Below, one piece after another: positions 55,686 through 64,000 of a stretch of DNA of 64,000 nt. Each line of letters starts with the position of its first letter. Within the stretch, counting starts at the first letter, position 1. The notes beneath the pieces are model-generated. The model did not search any database. It saw only the letters and a program-made list of their open reading frames with translations, and had not been told where the DNA came from. The translations under genes and the position numbers were made by a program. Source of the DNA: Pantoea sp. RIT-PI-b (lineage in GTDB: Bacteria > Pseudomonadota > Gammaproteobacteria > Enterobacterales > Enterobacteriaceae); NCBI RefSeq assembly GCF_001187905.1, contig NZ_LGIS01000020.1, forward strand, positions 186,001 to 250,000, in the 5' to 3' direction.

Positions 55686-56396
55686 TTAATTAAGTGTCTG
55701 AATGGTAAGCGCGCCCTCTATCAGGCTCAGGCGTGCCGCTTTACCAAAGAATTCCGCCGGGATCTGATCGATCATCCAATATTCCCCGGCAATTGAGACC
55801 AACTCTGCGGCGAGGTTGGTACAAAAAATCTGGCTATCGCTTTGGCCACCCACGCCGGCCAACGCACGGCCACGCATCATGCCATAGATATGGATATTCC
55901 CGTCGGCAACCAGCTCGGCACCGGCGCTGACGCTGTTGGTGACGATGAGATCGGCATTACGCGCATAAATCTGTTGGCCCGAACGCACTGGCGTATTAAT
56001 GATGCGCGTTTTACTGACGGCTTCTGCCGTTACCGCGGGAAGCACCGGGGCGGCTTCGACAACCGGAGCACTCGCCTGTTTGCGACTCTCTTTACCTTCA
56101 GAGAGTACCGGCAAACCTGCGCGGGCAATCATTTTTTTCAGGGCTTCATCTTTGCAACCGCTGACGCCAACGATACGTAAACCCGTCGCCATCACCGCTT
56201 GTTGCATCTGCTTCCAGTTAATGTCGCCTGTCAACGCTGATACATTGAGCACCACGGGCGCATTCAGTAAAAAGGCCGGTGCCTGATCGATTTTTTCCTG
56301 GAGCGCCTGACGAATCACCTCGGGTTGCGAATGATGCAGATGAACGACTGACAGGGTAAAACTGCTTCCCTTGAATTCGATTGGCGTTTGCGACAT
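55686..56396 (-). CDS. minC: MinC, FtsZ polymerisation inhibitor
   Basis: A 236-residue protein. The N-terminal FtsZ-inhibiting domain (about 1 to 105, '[20 protein letters not shown]') and C-terminal beta-helix domain that binds MinD (about 125 to 236, '[20 protein letters not shown]', '[12 protein letters not shown]') are joined by an Ala/Pro/Val-rich linker. First gene of minCDE and divergent from ycgL. Confidence 0.97.
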   Translation of the reverse strand: MSQTPIEFKGSSFTLSVVHLHHSQPEVIRQALQEKIDQAPAFLLNAPVVLNVSALTGDINWKQMQQAVMATGLRIVGVSGCKDEALKKMIARAGLPVLSEGKESRKQASAPVVEAAPVLPAVTAEAVSKTRIINTPVRSGQQIYARNADLIVTNSVSAGAELVADGNIHIYGMMRGRALAGVGGQSDSQIFCTNLAAELVSIAGEYWMIDQIPAEFFGKAARLSLIEGALTIQTLN

Positions 56397-56549
56397 CTTT
56401 GCTGACTCAGTCCTGTTTTACGACCTTTAAATGTACGTCGATAAAATCGGCAATAACATCAAACGGTCAATATTCGAAGTTCTGCAAGCATGTTATAGTT
56501 ACTGCTATATTCAGGCAAGTGACGCCATCGGTTAATTCGAGTAAAAAAT

Positions 56550-56825
56550 ATGTTTTGTGTGATCTACAGAAGCCCGCAACGTGAACAGACTTATCTGTAT
56601 GTTGAAAAAAAAGACGATTTCTCCCGAGTACCAGAAGAACTGCTGCGTGGCTTCGGCAAACCCCAGCTGGCCATGGTGCTGTCGCTGGATAAGCGTGACA
56701 AGCTGGCTAACGCGGATATCAATAAAGTTAAGCAAGGTTTAAGCGAACACGGCTATTATTTACAAATTCCACCACCGGTTGAAAGTCTGCTCAACATTCA
56801 TCTCGATCAGGGTAAAAAAGATTAA
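56550..56825 (+). CDS. ycgL: YcgL (UPF0745) protein
   Basis: A 91-residue soluble protein of the YcgL family (start [20 protein letters not shown]; core '[20 protein letters not shown]'). No enzymatic motif is apparent. E. coli order minC-ycgL-ycgM-ycgN is kept. Divergent from minCDE with about 150 bases between. Confidence 0.94.
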   Translation: MFCVIYRSPQREQTYLYVEKKDDFSRVPEELLRGFGKPQLAMVLSLDKRDKLANADINKVKQGLSEHGYYLQIPPPVESLLNIHLDQGKKD

Positions 56826-57092
56826 TTCAGATTCATCTGTAAAATATATCCTGTAGAAATAATCAGTGCTATTTGCGTTAATTAACTGCCCGCGTTAACC
56901 CTTTATTGCGGGCAATTATCCAGGCGTTTGCAGATTTTGTTGTATACGATTAACGACTTTTGACAATTTCCACCACGCCTGCCGCCACAAACCCGCTAAT
57001 ATATTCCCTCTCAGCCTGCCGCGTTCCGGCACTGAATTCGACTTACTCGCCAGTCGCACTGGCGGCAAACACAACTCAAGCAGGGGAATAGC

Positions 57093-57752
57093 ATGTATCA
57101 GCATCGTAACTGGCAGGGCGCTCTGTTGGATTATCCGGTCAGCAAAGTGGTTTGCGTCGGCAGCAACTATGCTAAGCACATAAAGGAAATGGGAAGTGCC
57201 ACGCCAACCGAGCCAGTGGTGTTTATCAAACCGGAAACCGCGGTCTGCGATCTGCGCCAGCCGCTGTCGATTCCGGCAACCTTTGGTGAAGTGCATCATG
57301 AAGTGGAGCTGGCGGTGCTGATTGGCTCGACGCTGAAGCAGGCGAGCGAAGAACATGTCGCTAAAGCAATTGCCGGTTACGGTGTCGCGCTGGATTTAAC
57401 CCTGCGCGATGTGCAGGCGGGGTTGAAGAAAGCGGGTCAACCGTGGGAAAAATCGAAAGGCTTTGATAATTCATGCCCGCTGTCAGGATTTATACCGGCG
57501 GCAGAATTCGGCGGCGATCCACAGAATACCGAGCTGAAGCTGATCGTGAATGGCGAGGTGCGTCAGCACGGTACGACTGCCGATATGATCCACAAAATTT
57601 TGCCGCTGATTGCCTACATGAGCCAGTATTTCACGCTGCGCGCAGGTGACGTGATCCTGACCGGAACGCCTGAAGGCGTTGGCCCGATGCGCTCTGGCGA
57701 TAAACTGGAAGTATCACTTGCCGGTCACGGTATTTCCACGCGCGTACTGTAA
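57093..57752 (+). CDS. ycgM: YcgM, fumarylacetoacetate hydrolase family
   Basis: A 219-residue FAH-superfamily enzyme. The metal-binding Glu residues appear in 'FGEVHHEVELAVLIG' and the fold core in 'YGVALDLTLRDVQ'; 'DVILTGTPEGVGPM' closes the active site. Such proteins are acylpyruvate hydrolases, oxaloacetate decarboxylases or tautomerases; the substrate is not settled by sequence. Length fits E. coli YcgM (219). Confidence 0.93.
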   Translation: MYQHRNWQGALLDYPVSKVVCVGSNYAKHIKEMGSATPTEPVVFIKPETAVCDLRQPLSIPATFGEVHHEVELAVLIGSTLKQASEEHVAKAIAGYGVALDLTLRDVQAGLKKAGQPWEKSKGFDNSCPLSGFIPAAEFGGDPQNTELKLIVNGEVRQHGTTADMIHKILPLIAYMSQYFTLRAGDVILTGTPEGVGPMRSGDKLEVSLAGHGISTRVL

Positions 57753-57762
57753 AACTTGCATC

Positions 57763-57796
57763 ACCGCACCTGAAGCTTTATAAGGTGCGGTCTTAT
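57763..57796 (+). terminator. terminator-like hairpin between ycgM and ycgN
   Basis: Arms ACCGCACCT and AGGTGCGGT with a long loop, followed by CTTATTATC. A weak T tail, so partial readthrough to ycgN is possible. Confidence 0.6.
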
Positions 57797-57816
57797 TATC
57801 AACCCGGACCGCCATC

Positions 57817-58263
57817 ATGACTGAACAACCTTTCTGGCAGACTAAACGCCTTGACCAAATGAACGACGCAGAGTGGGAATCCCTGTGCGACGGCTGCGGC
57901 CAATGTTGCCTGAATAAGTTGCAGGATGCGGACACCGATGAGATCTACTTCACCAACGTCGCCTGTAATCAGCTGAACATCAAAACCTGCCAATGTCGCA
58001 GCTACGAGCGTCGTTTTGAGTTAGAAGAGAACTGCATCAAGCTGACGCGCGAAAATCTCACCAGTTTTGAATGGCTGCCGCGTACCTGTGCATATCGCGT
58101 ATTAGGGGAAGGGAAAGCCTTGCCGGCCTGGCATCCGCTCATCGCCGGCTCTAAAAAAGCGATGCATGCCCAGCGCATTTCCGTGCGTTTTATTGCGGTG
58201 CGTGAGAGTGAAGTGCGCGATTGGGAAGAGCATATAATTGATCGACCGGACCGTAACGGTTAA
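57817..58263 (+). CDS. ycgN: YcgN (UPF0260, YkgJ-type CxxCxxCC protein)
   Basis: A 148-residue protein with a conserved Cys array typical of putative zinc or iron-sulfur chelating proteins: '[11 protein letters not shown]' near residue 26, then '[20 protein letters not shown]', 'ENCIKL' and 'RTCAYRV'. Function unknown. Follows ycgM. Confidence 0.94.
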   Translation: MTEQPFWQTKRLDQMNDAEWESLCDGCGQCCLNKLQDADTDEIYFTNVACNQLNIKTCQCRSYERRFELEENCIKLTRENLTSFEWLPRTCAYRVLGEGKALPAWHPLIAGSKKAMHAQRISVRFIAVRESEVRDWEEHIIDRPDRNG

Positions 58264-58267
58264 ACAT

Positions 58268-58299
58268 AAAACAGGCAGCTACGGCTGCCTGTTTTGTTT
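58268..58299. terminator. bidirectional terminator between ycgN and dsbB
   Basis: Arms AAAACAGGCAGC and GCTGCCTGTTTT around TACG, with T-rich tails on both strands. Confidence 0.9.
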
Positions 58300-58303
58300 G
58301 TGC

Positions 58304-58834
58304 TTAACGTCCGAACAGATCGCGGCGTTTAGGTTTAAACGGTTGGGCAATTAACACCAGCAGCGCGACCAACAGATACGCCGCGAAAATCACAATCATC
58401 CACTGCGGCATGCTCCAGGTCAGGAAAGTCCAGCCACGTTCGGCGCAGTCGCCGCTGGCGACAAACACCGAGGGCAGCCATTTATCCAGCGGCAGCCAGG
58501 TGGGGAAACGCGCCGCAAAATCGCAGGTGACAAATGGATTGGGGTGCAGCTGAATCATGGTGTGGTCGTAGGAGAGGCGAACCCCTTCAATGGCGCTATA
58601 AATCCAGATCAGGATCGCCGCCCAGCGCAGCGGCGTTTTTGGCGCGATGGCACCCACGATACCTGCACCCATCACACCAAACAGTGCGCAACGCTCATAA
58701 ATACACATCACGCAGGGTTGCAATCCCATCACGTGTTGAAAATACAAAGCCGTCAATTCAAAAGCCAGAGCCGTTAGGGCCAGCAAAAGCCAGGCACCTC
58801 GTCCACGCGAGCATTGATTCAAATATCGCAACAT
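58304..58834 (-). CDS. dsbB: disulfide bond formation protein DsbB
   Basis: A 176-residue inner-membrane protein with four hydrophobic helices, starting at the ATG at 58834 (AGGAAA upstream; same length as E. coli). The two periplasmic cysteine pairs are Cys41-Cys44 ([10 protein letters not shown]) and the pair in 'VTCDFAARF' and 'SGDCAERGW'. It reoxidises DsbA and passes electrons to quinones. In E. coli, hlyE and umuDC lie between ycgN and dsbB and nhaB follows; none of them is here. Confidence 0.97.
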   Translation of the reverse strand: MLRYLNQCSRGRGAWLLLALTALAFELTALYFQHVMGLQPCVMCIYERCALFGVMGAGIVGAIAPKTPLRWAAILIWIYSAIEGVRLSYDHTMIQLHPNPFVTCDFAARFPTWLPLDKWLPSVFVASGDCAERGWTFLTWSMPQWMIVIFAAYLLVALLVLIAQPFKPKRRDLFGR

Positions 58835-59154
58835 ATTGCTTTTCCTGTAACCGTTAATGTTTCGCAGTGTAAACCAAAAGCGCACCCGTGCCAGCCAGGC
58901 AGCGGGAAAAAATCATGTACAAAAATGACTTAAGTCTGGTTGAAGTGAAAAAAGAGTGGACTCAAAAGGCGAGAGAAAATCTGTCGGCAACAAGCGCAGC
59001 GCAAACGTATGCTTTGTCGCACTAGCGTGTCTGAAAACACAGCTGAATTTTGCGCCAGCGCGCGCTTTTAATCGTTTGGCAGGCTATTTCCGCTATAGCC
59101 GCTCTGGTATGATGAGTCGCATTACGATAAAGAAAGCAACGAGAAATAAATGCT

Positions 59155-59874
59155 ATGGTGATTAAGGCGCAGAGCCCTGCGGGATTTGCTGAAGAGTATA
59201 TTATTGAAAGCATCTGGAACAGTCGTTTTCCGCCGGGATCCATTCTACCTGCCGAACGTGAGCTTTCTGAACTGATTGGCGTGACTCGCACCACGCTGCG
59301 TGAAGTGTTGCAGCGCCTGGCACGTGATGGCTGGTTGACCATCCAACATGGCAAGCCGACACGCGTAAATGATTTCTGGGAAACCTCTGGTTTAAACATC
59401 CTCGAAACGCTGGCCCGACTCGACCACGATAGCGTGCCGCAGCTGATTGATAATTTGCTATCGGTGCGTACCAACATCTCTTCCATTTTTATCAGCCGTG
59501 CACTGCGCCATCATCCAGAAAAAGCGCGTGAAGTGTTGGAAAATGCGCTGAGTGAGGAGGATAAAGCAGAGGCTTACACCGAGCTCGATTATCGTGTGTT
59601 TCGCGGTTTGGCGTTTGCGTCCGGTAACCCGATTTATGGTTTGATTTTGAATGGCCTGAAAGGGTTGTATACCCGTGTGGGTCGTCACTACTTCTCCAGT
59701 CTGGAAGCCCGTGAACTGGCGCGTAACTTCTATCGCCAACTGGCCGATCTGTGCGTGGCAAATCCTTCGCAGGAGCAGATTGTCGATAGCGTACGTGAAT
59801 ACGGTCGACGCAGCGGTGAGATTTGGCACAAGATGCAGAAAAGCATGCCGGATGATTTAGCCAGCAAGCGATAA
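59155..59874 (+). CDS. fadR: FadR, fatty-acid metabolism regulator
   Basis: A 239-residue GntR-family regulator, same length as in E. coli. The N-terminal winged helix ([20 protein letters not shown]) binds operators. The C-terminal helical domain binds long-chain acyl-CoA ('[20 protein letters not shown]'). It represses fad genes and activates fabA/fabB. A candidate target lies at 51529 in front of fadD. Convergent with ycgB over a shared terminator. Confidence 0.98.
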   Translation: MVIKAQSPAGFAEEYIIESIWNSRFPPGSILPAERELSELIGVTRTTLREVLQRLARDGWLTIQHGKPTRVNDFWETSGLNILETLARLDHDSVPQLIDNLLSVRTNISSIFISRALRHHPEKAREVLENALSEEDKAEAYTELDYRVFRGLAFASGNPIYGLILNGLKGLYTRVGRHYFSSLEARELARNFYRQLADLCVANPSQEQIVDSVREYGRRSGEIWHKMQKSMPDDLASKR

Positions 59875-59888
59875 CCAGCAATAAAAGG

Positions 59889-59917
59889 AAAACCGGACGT
59901 TAACAGTCCGGTTTTTT
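59889..59917. terminator. bidirectional terminator between fadR and ycgB
   Basis: Arms AAAACCGGAC and GTCCGGTTTT with a seven-base loop; T-runs on both strands. Confidence 0.92.
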
Positions 59918-59920
59918 GTT

Positions 59921-61456
59921 TTATAGCGTTGGGCCGCGCGTGGGCGATCGATCCAGCAACTCGACGCTACCGTCTTCATTCTGCTGTTCCAGAATCACGT
60001 CAAAGCCCCACAAACGATGCACATGCTTCAGGACCTCTTTGCGGCTTTTATCGAGGGGCGCCCGCTGTTGCGGCACATAACGCAGCGTCAATGAGCGATC
60101 GCCACGTAAGTCGACATTATAAACCTGAATGTTCGGTTCCAGATTGCTCAGATTATATTGTGCCGACAGCTGCTGCCGAATGGCGCGATAACCCGCTTCG
60201 TCATGAATGGCCGCAATTTCGAGGAAATTGTTGCGGTCATCGTCCATCACCGTAAATAACCGGAAATCACGCATCACTTTTGGCGACAGGAACTGGCTGA
60301 TGAAGCTTTCGTCCTTGAACTCACGCATGGCAAAATGCATGGTTTTCAGCCAGTCGGAACCGGCAATGTCAGGGAACCAGTAGCGGTCTTCTTCGGTAGG
60401 TGTTTGACAGATGCGCTTGATGTCCTGGAACATCGCAAAGCCCAGCGCATACGGGTTGATGCCGTTATACCACTGACTGTTATAGGGCGGCTGATACACC
60501 ACGTTAGTGTGGCTATGCAGGAACTCCATCATAAAGCGTTCCGACACTTTGCCCTCGTCATACAGATGATTAAGGATAGTGTAGTGCCAGAATGTCGCCC
60601 AGCCTTCGTTCATCACCTGCGTCTGTTTTTGCGGATAAAAATACTGGCTGACCTTACGCACAATACGCAGCACTTCACGTTGCCACGACTCCAGCAGCGG
60701 CGCATTTTTCTCCATGAAATAGAGCAGGTTCTCCTGTGGCTCAGAGGGATAGCGCGATGCCTGGATGTGCACCGATTCCTTCTCTTTACGCGGTAGCGTG
60801 CGCCAAAGCGTATTTACCTGGCTCTGCAGATACTCTTCGCGGCTCTGCTGACGGGCCTTCTCTTCCTGCAGCGAAATTTTTTGCGGACGTTTATAGCGAT
60901 CAACGCCGTAATTCATCAACGCGTGGCAGGAATCGAGCAGGCGCTCAACTTCCTCGACGCCATAGCGCTCTTCGCAATCGGTGATGTAATTTCTGGCGAA
61001 TAACAGGTAATCAACAATCGAACTGGCATCGGTCCAACTGCGGAACAGATAGTTATTTTTAAAGAAAGAGTTGTGGCCATAACAGGCGTGCGCCATCACC
61101 AGCGCCTGCATGGTCATGGTGTTCTCTTCCATCAAATAGGCGATACACGGATTGGAATTAATCACGATCTCATAAGCCAGGCCTTGCTGACCGTGCTTAT
61201 AGCGTTGTTCGGTTTCGATGAATTTCTTGCCAAACGACCAGTGTGCATAGTTGATCGGCATACCCACGCTGGAGTACGCATCCATCATCTGTTCGGAGGT
61301 GATCACTTCGATTTGGTGCGGATAGGTTTCCAGTCCGTAGCTTTTCGCTACGCGGTCAATTTCCGCCAGATAATCATCCAGCAGTTCGAAGGTCCAGTCT
61401 GGGCCGTCACTGAGTCGTTTACTGTTGCGGGTTGGCTCGTCAAAGATTGTCGTCAT
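59921..61456 (-). CDS. ycgB: YcgB, SpoVR family protein
   Basis: A 511-residue soluble protein of the SpoVR family (E. coli YcgB 510). Typical segments are 'MTMQALVMAHACYGHNSFFK', 'MNEGWATFWHYTILN' and 'QPPYNSQWYNGINPYALGF', rich in His/Glu that could bind metal. In E. coli it belongs to the RpoS regulon and is linked to yeaG/yeaH-type starvation proteins. Its biochemical role is unknown. Confidence 0.94.
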   Translation of the reverse strand: MTTIFDEPTRNSKRLSDGPDWTFELLDDYLAEIDRVAKSYGLETYPHQIEVITSEQMMDAYSSVGMPINYAHWSFGKKFIETEQRYKHGQQGLAYEIVINSNPCIAYLMEENTMTMQALVMAHACYGHNSFFKNNYLFRSWTDASSIVDYLLFARNYITDCEERYGVEEVERLLDSCHALMNYGVDRYKRPQKISLQEEKARQQSREEYLQSQVNTLWRTLPRKEKESVHIQASRYPSEPQENLLYFMEKNAPLLESWQREVLRIVRKVSQYFYPQKQTQVMNEGWATFWHYTILNHLYDEGKVSERFMMEFLHSHTNVVYQPPYNSQWYNGINPYALGFAMFQDIKRICQTPTEEDRYWFPDIAGSDWLKTMHFAMREFKDESFISQFLSPKVMRDFRLFTVMDDDRNNFLEIAAIHDEAGYRAIRQQLSAQYNLSNLEPNIQVYNVDLRGDRSLTLRYVPQQRAPLDKSRKEVLKHVHRLWGFDVILEQQNEDGSVELLDRSPTRGPTL

Positions 61457-61950
61457 AGCGCACCTCTGTTTTGCAAGCGGCAGGGATCACCTGTCACGAT
61501 CGTTTAAGGCCTCATCCTGAGTAAAGATGGCCCAATAAAACTGAGCGAACACTTCAATGATAGTCCACTGTCGCCTATCCGAAACTGAATCTCAATTGAA
61601 TTCTTTTGGCAGAAAATCATTCAAAAAGCGTCAGTTAAGCTGATACTTATGGTAAATATTGGTTTTATTTCAACTATCAGGATAATGCTCTGTTTATAAG
61701 TGCATTGTATGACTGCGGCGCTTTCTCCTGAAAAACGGTAAAACCCCTACCTGACGCATAATAAATGGCTGATTAAGCGATTATAGGCATAAAAAATCCT
61801 GATTTTTGATGTGATGCATGATTTCAGTGTGCAGTTAGGTGAAAAACATGTGAAATATGGCGGTCAAATGTAAGATTTGATGGGTGGTGAAATTATCCTG
61901 CCCTGGGCTTGGTTAATAGTTAATTATTCTTTTGCTGCGACGAGGGGCTT
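61457..61950. other. divergent intergenic region ycgB-dadA
   Basis: About 490 bases without a gene, AT-rich (especially 61560-61930), between two outward-facing genes. It should hold the ycgB promoter and the dadAX promoter with Lrp and CRP sites known from E. coli; I could not assign individual sites with confidence. GAGGGG before the dadA ATG is the ribosome site. Confidence 0.5.
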
Positions 61951-63252
61951 ATGCGCGTAGTAATTCTTGGTAGTGGTGTGGTTGGGGTAGCAAGCGCATG
62001 GTATCTGGCACAGGCTGGGCACGAGGTGACGGTCATCGATCGTCAACCCGCAGCGGCGCTGGAAACCAGCGCCGGTAATGCCGGACAGATCTCGCCGGGC
62101 TACGCTGCGCCCTGGGCGGCGCCGGGCGTTCCGCTCAAAGCTGTCAAATGGATGTTTCAGCGTCACGCGCCGCTGGCGGTACGTTTGGACGGCAGCAAGT
62201 TCCAGCTGGAATGGATGTGGAATATGTTGCGTAACTGCGACATGCAGCACTATCAAGAGAATAAAAGCCGCATGGTACGCATTGCGGAGTACAGCCGCGA
62301 CTGCCTGAAAACGTTGCGTGCCAGCACCGGTATTGCTTACGAAGGTCGCCAGGGCGGAACGCTGCAACTTTTTCGTACTCAGCAGCAGTTTGCCAGTGCC
62401 AGCAAAGATATTGCGGTGCTGCGTGATGCTGGCGTGCCTTATGAGCTACTCGAGGCACATCAATTGAAAAATGTCGAACCAGCATTAGCGGCGACCGCCC
62501 ACAAGCTTACCGGCGGTTTACGCTTGCCCAACGATGAAACCGGCGATTGCCAGCTGTTCACCCAACGACTGGCAGAGATGGCGGCGGCGGCGGGCGTCAC
62601 TTTCCGCTACAACACATCGGTCGACCAACTGCTGCGCGAGGGCAACCGCATTTACGGCGTGAAGTGTGGCGAGGAAGTGATTAAAGCCGATGCTTACGTA
62701 GTGGCGTTTGGTTCCTATTCCACGGCGTTACTGAAAGATATCCTGGCGATCCCGGTGTACCCGCTGAAAGGCTATTCGTTAACCATTCCGATTAAAAATG
62801 CTGATGCTGCACCGGTTTCCACCATCCTTGATGAAACCTACAAAGTGGCGGTGACGCGCTTTGACGATCGCATCCGCGTGGGCGGCATGGCAGAAATTGT
62901 TGGTTTTAACACCAAACTGTTGCCGGCACGACGCGAAACGCTGGAGATGGTCGTCCGCGATCTTTATCCTGAAGGCGGATATGTCGAACAGGCCACGTTC
63001 TGGACCGGCTTGCGTCCGATGACGCCAGACGGTACGCCGATTGTGGGGCGCACGCCGCTCTCAAATCTCTATCTCAATACCGGTCACGGTACGCTGGGAT
63101 GGACGATGGCTTGTGGTTCCGGTCAGCTGTTGGCCGATTTAATTTCCGGTCAGAAACCGGCGATTGCCGCAGATGATTTGTCAGTGCTGCGCTACCTGCC
63201 GGGTTTTGAGCCACATGCGTCGCCACTGCGTAACGCCAACGCGGCGCGTTGA
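61951..63252 (+). CDS. dadA: D-amino acid dehydrogenase DadA
   Basis: A 433-residue FAD-dependent membrane-associated enzyme oxidising D-alanine to pyruvate, feeding electrons to the respiratory chain. The Rossmann start '[20 protein letters not shown]' with 'VTVIDRQ' binds FAD, and the C-terminal '[17 protein letters not shown]' and '[20 protein letters not shown]' are the DAO-family signature. First gene of dadAX. Confidence 0.97.
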   Translation: MRVVILGSGVVGVASAWYLAQAGHEVTVIDRQPAAALETSAGNAGQISPGYAAPWAAPGVPLKAVKWMFQRHAPLAVRLDGSKFQLEWMWNMLRNCDMQHYQENKSRMVRIAEYSRDCLKTLRASTGIAYEGRQGGTLQLFRTQQQFASASKDIAVLRDAGVPYELLEAHQLKNVEPALAATAHKLTGGLRLPNDETGDCQLFTQRLAEMAAAAGVTFRYNTSVDQLLREGNRIYGVKCGEEVIKADAYVVAFGSYSTALLKDILAIPVYPLKGYSLTIPIKNADAAPVSTILDETYKVAVTRFDDRIRVGGMAEIVGFNTKLLPARRETLEMVVRDLYPEGGYVEQATFWTGLRPMTPDGTPIVGRTPLSNLYLNTGHGTLGWTMACGSGQLLADLISGQKPAIAADDLSVLRYLPGFEPHASPLRNANAAR

Positions 63253-63273
63253 AACCTCAGGGAGAGTACAAGC

Positions 63274-64000
63274 ATGTCACGTCCAACCGGTGCCACCATC
63301 AGTCGCCAGGCACTGCGTCATAATCTGGCCATTGTGCGTCAGGCGGCTCCTCACTCGCACGTCTGGTCAGTGGTGAAAGCCAATGCGTATGGCCACGGCG
63401 TGGCCCGCGTGTGGCAAAGCCTCGCCGAAACTGATGGTTTTGCGCTGCTGAATATGGAAGAGGCGATTTTGCTGCGTGAGCAGGGATGGAAAAAACCAAT
63501 CTTGCTGCTGGAAGGCTTCTTCCATGCCGACGATTTGGTGCTGATCGATCGCTATCGTCTCACCACCAGCGTACACAGTAACTGGCAGATTCAGGCGCTC
63601 GCCAAGGCACATCTGTCGGCACCGATCGATGTCTACCTGAAAATCAACAGCGGCATGAATCGGTTAGGTTTTCGGCCTGAACTGGCGCAGGCGGCGTGGC
63701 AAAAACTGCGCGCATTGCCTAACGTCGGTGAAATGACGCTGATGGCGCACTTTGCCGATGCCGAAAACCCGCAAGGCATCATTGAGCCGATGAAGCGTGT
63801 TGAGCAGGCAGCGGAAGGGCTCGGTTGTCCACGCTCCTTGTCGAATTCTGCTGCCACGCTGTGGCATCCGCAAGCGCATTTTGACTGGGTGCGTCCTGGC
63901 ATCATCCTGTATGGCGCATCGCCGAGCGGTGACTGGCAGGATATCGCCAGCACCGGATTGCAGCCGGTGATGACACTCCACAGCGAGATCATTGGTGTAC
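63274..64000 (+). CDS. dadX: catabolic alanine racemase DadX (3' partial)
   Basis: The frame opens at ATG 63274 (GGGAGAG upstream, 21 bases after dadA) and runs off the window after 242 codons. It has the PLP-lysine motif 'VVKANAYGHGVARV' (Lys34), 'LKINSGMNRLGF', 'MAHFADAENP', 'SNSAATLWHP' and 'DWVRPGIILYGASP'. It makes D-alanine from L-alanine for DadA in L-alanine catabolism. The family is about 356 residues, so about a third is outside the window. Confidence 0.96.
   Translation, partial: MSRPTGATISRQALRHNLAIVRQAAPHSHVWSVVKANAYGHGVARVWQSLAETDGFALLNMEEAILLREQGWKKPILLLEGFFHADDLVLIDRYRLTTSVHSNWQIQALAKAHLSAPIDVYLKINSGMNRLGFRPELAQAAWQKLRALPNVGEMTLMAHFADAENPQGIIEPMKRVEQAAEGLGCPRSLSNSAATLWHPQAHFDWVRPGIILYGASPSGDWQDIASTGLQPVMTLHSEIIGV

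Noticed and set aside
61790..61880. CRP-like motifs (TGTGATGCATGATTTCAG and TGTGAAATATGG) upstream of dadA
   Set aside because: Each has only one good half-site; I could not separate them from chance in AT-rich sequence.
1..64000. CRISPR arrays, tRNA or rRNA genes, insertion sequences
   Set aside because: No regularly spaced repeats, tRNA-like cloverleaf sequence or transposase gene was noticed. A tRNA attachment site is not expected with a serine integrase.

Overview
The window is a bacterial chromosome segment from the Enterobacterales. It joins the right end of an integrated siphophage-type prophage (bases 1 to about 16.5 kb) to a long stretch of host backbone. Host gene order follows the Escherichia coli K-12 pphA-rsmF-letBA-msrC-proQ-prc-htpX-yebQ-kdgR-yobH-yebO-yobF-cspC-rlmA-yobD-manZYX-yoaE-pdeD-sdaA-nudL-pabB-yoaH-yoaB-yoaA-tsaB-yeaY-fadD-rnd-minEDC-ycgLMN-dsbB-fadR-ycgB-dadAX series almost gene for gene. 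Protein divergence from E. coli is moderate, and several E. coli neighbours are absent: mntP, hlyE, umuDC and nhaB at their usual positions, and no mgrB was recognised. This suggests an Erwiniaceae member such as Pantoea or Erwinia; that genus-level call is inference.

Prophage (1-16.5 kb). A rightward tail module runs: tail-terminator-like protein (cut by the window edge), tail tube with a C-terminal Ig-like domain, DUF6246-type protein, tape measure, two distal tail proteins, NlpC/P60 peptidase, TipJ-like tip protein, tailspike. It is followed by an AT-rich acyltransferase with its own promoter (a likely lysogenic-conversion gene), an AriR/YmgB-like small protein, and a previously unlisted 57-residue lipoprotein on the minus strand. 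Next is an SOS cassette: a near-consensus LexA box drives a 79-81 residue protein, a UmuC-type Y-family polymerase and a small protein with weak UmuD/S24 resemblance. A large serine integrase closes the element, next to a host YciG/KGG-family gene.

Junction and local genes (16.5-20.8 kb). This part holds a cspA-family gene with a long leader and, directly downstream, an open frame for a YmcF/YnfQ-type zinc-ribbon cold-shock microprotein. That frame has no AUG, GUG or UUG start. Then come a lipoprotein, a 55-residue two-helix membrane protein, an unknown 92-residue protein, an alpha/beta-hydrolase-like protein, a SAM methyltransferase and a 35-residue membrane protein.

Backbone (20.8-64 kb). 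The genes cover RNA modification (rsmF, rlmA, tsaB), RNA chaperones (proQ, cspC), envelope lipid transport and proteolysis (letAB, prc, htpX), sugar transport and its control (manXYZ, kdgR), c-di-GMP turnover (pdeD), serine, folate and CoA metabolism (sdaA, pabB, nudL), fatty-acid activation and control (fadD with a FadR-like operator, fadR), cell-division site selection (minCDE), disulfide formation (dsbB) and D-alanine metabolism (dadA, dadX). dadX runs off the right edge. Two backbone oddities are a yobF frame stopped at codon 25 while homology continues beyond the stop, and a 51-codon open frame that overlaps the yoaE start in a TGATG junction.
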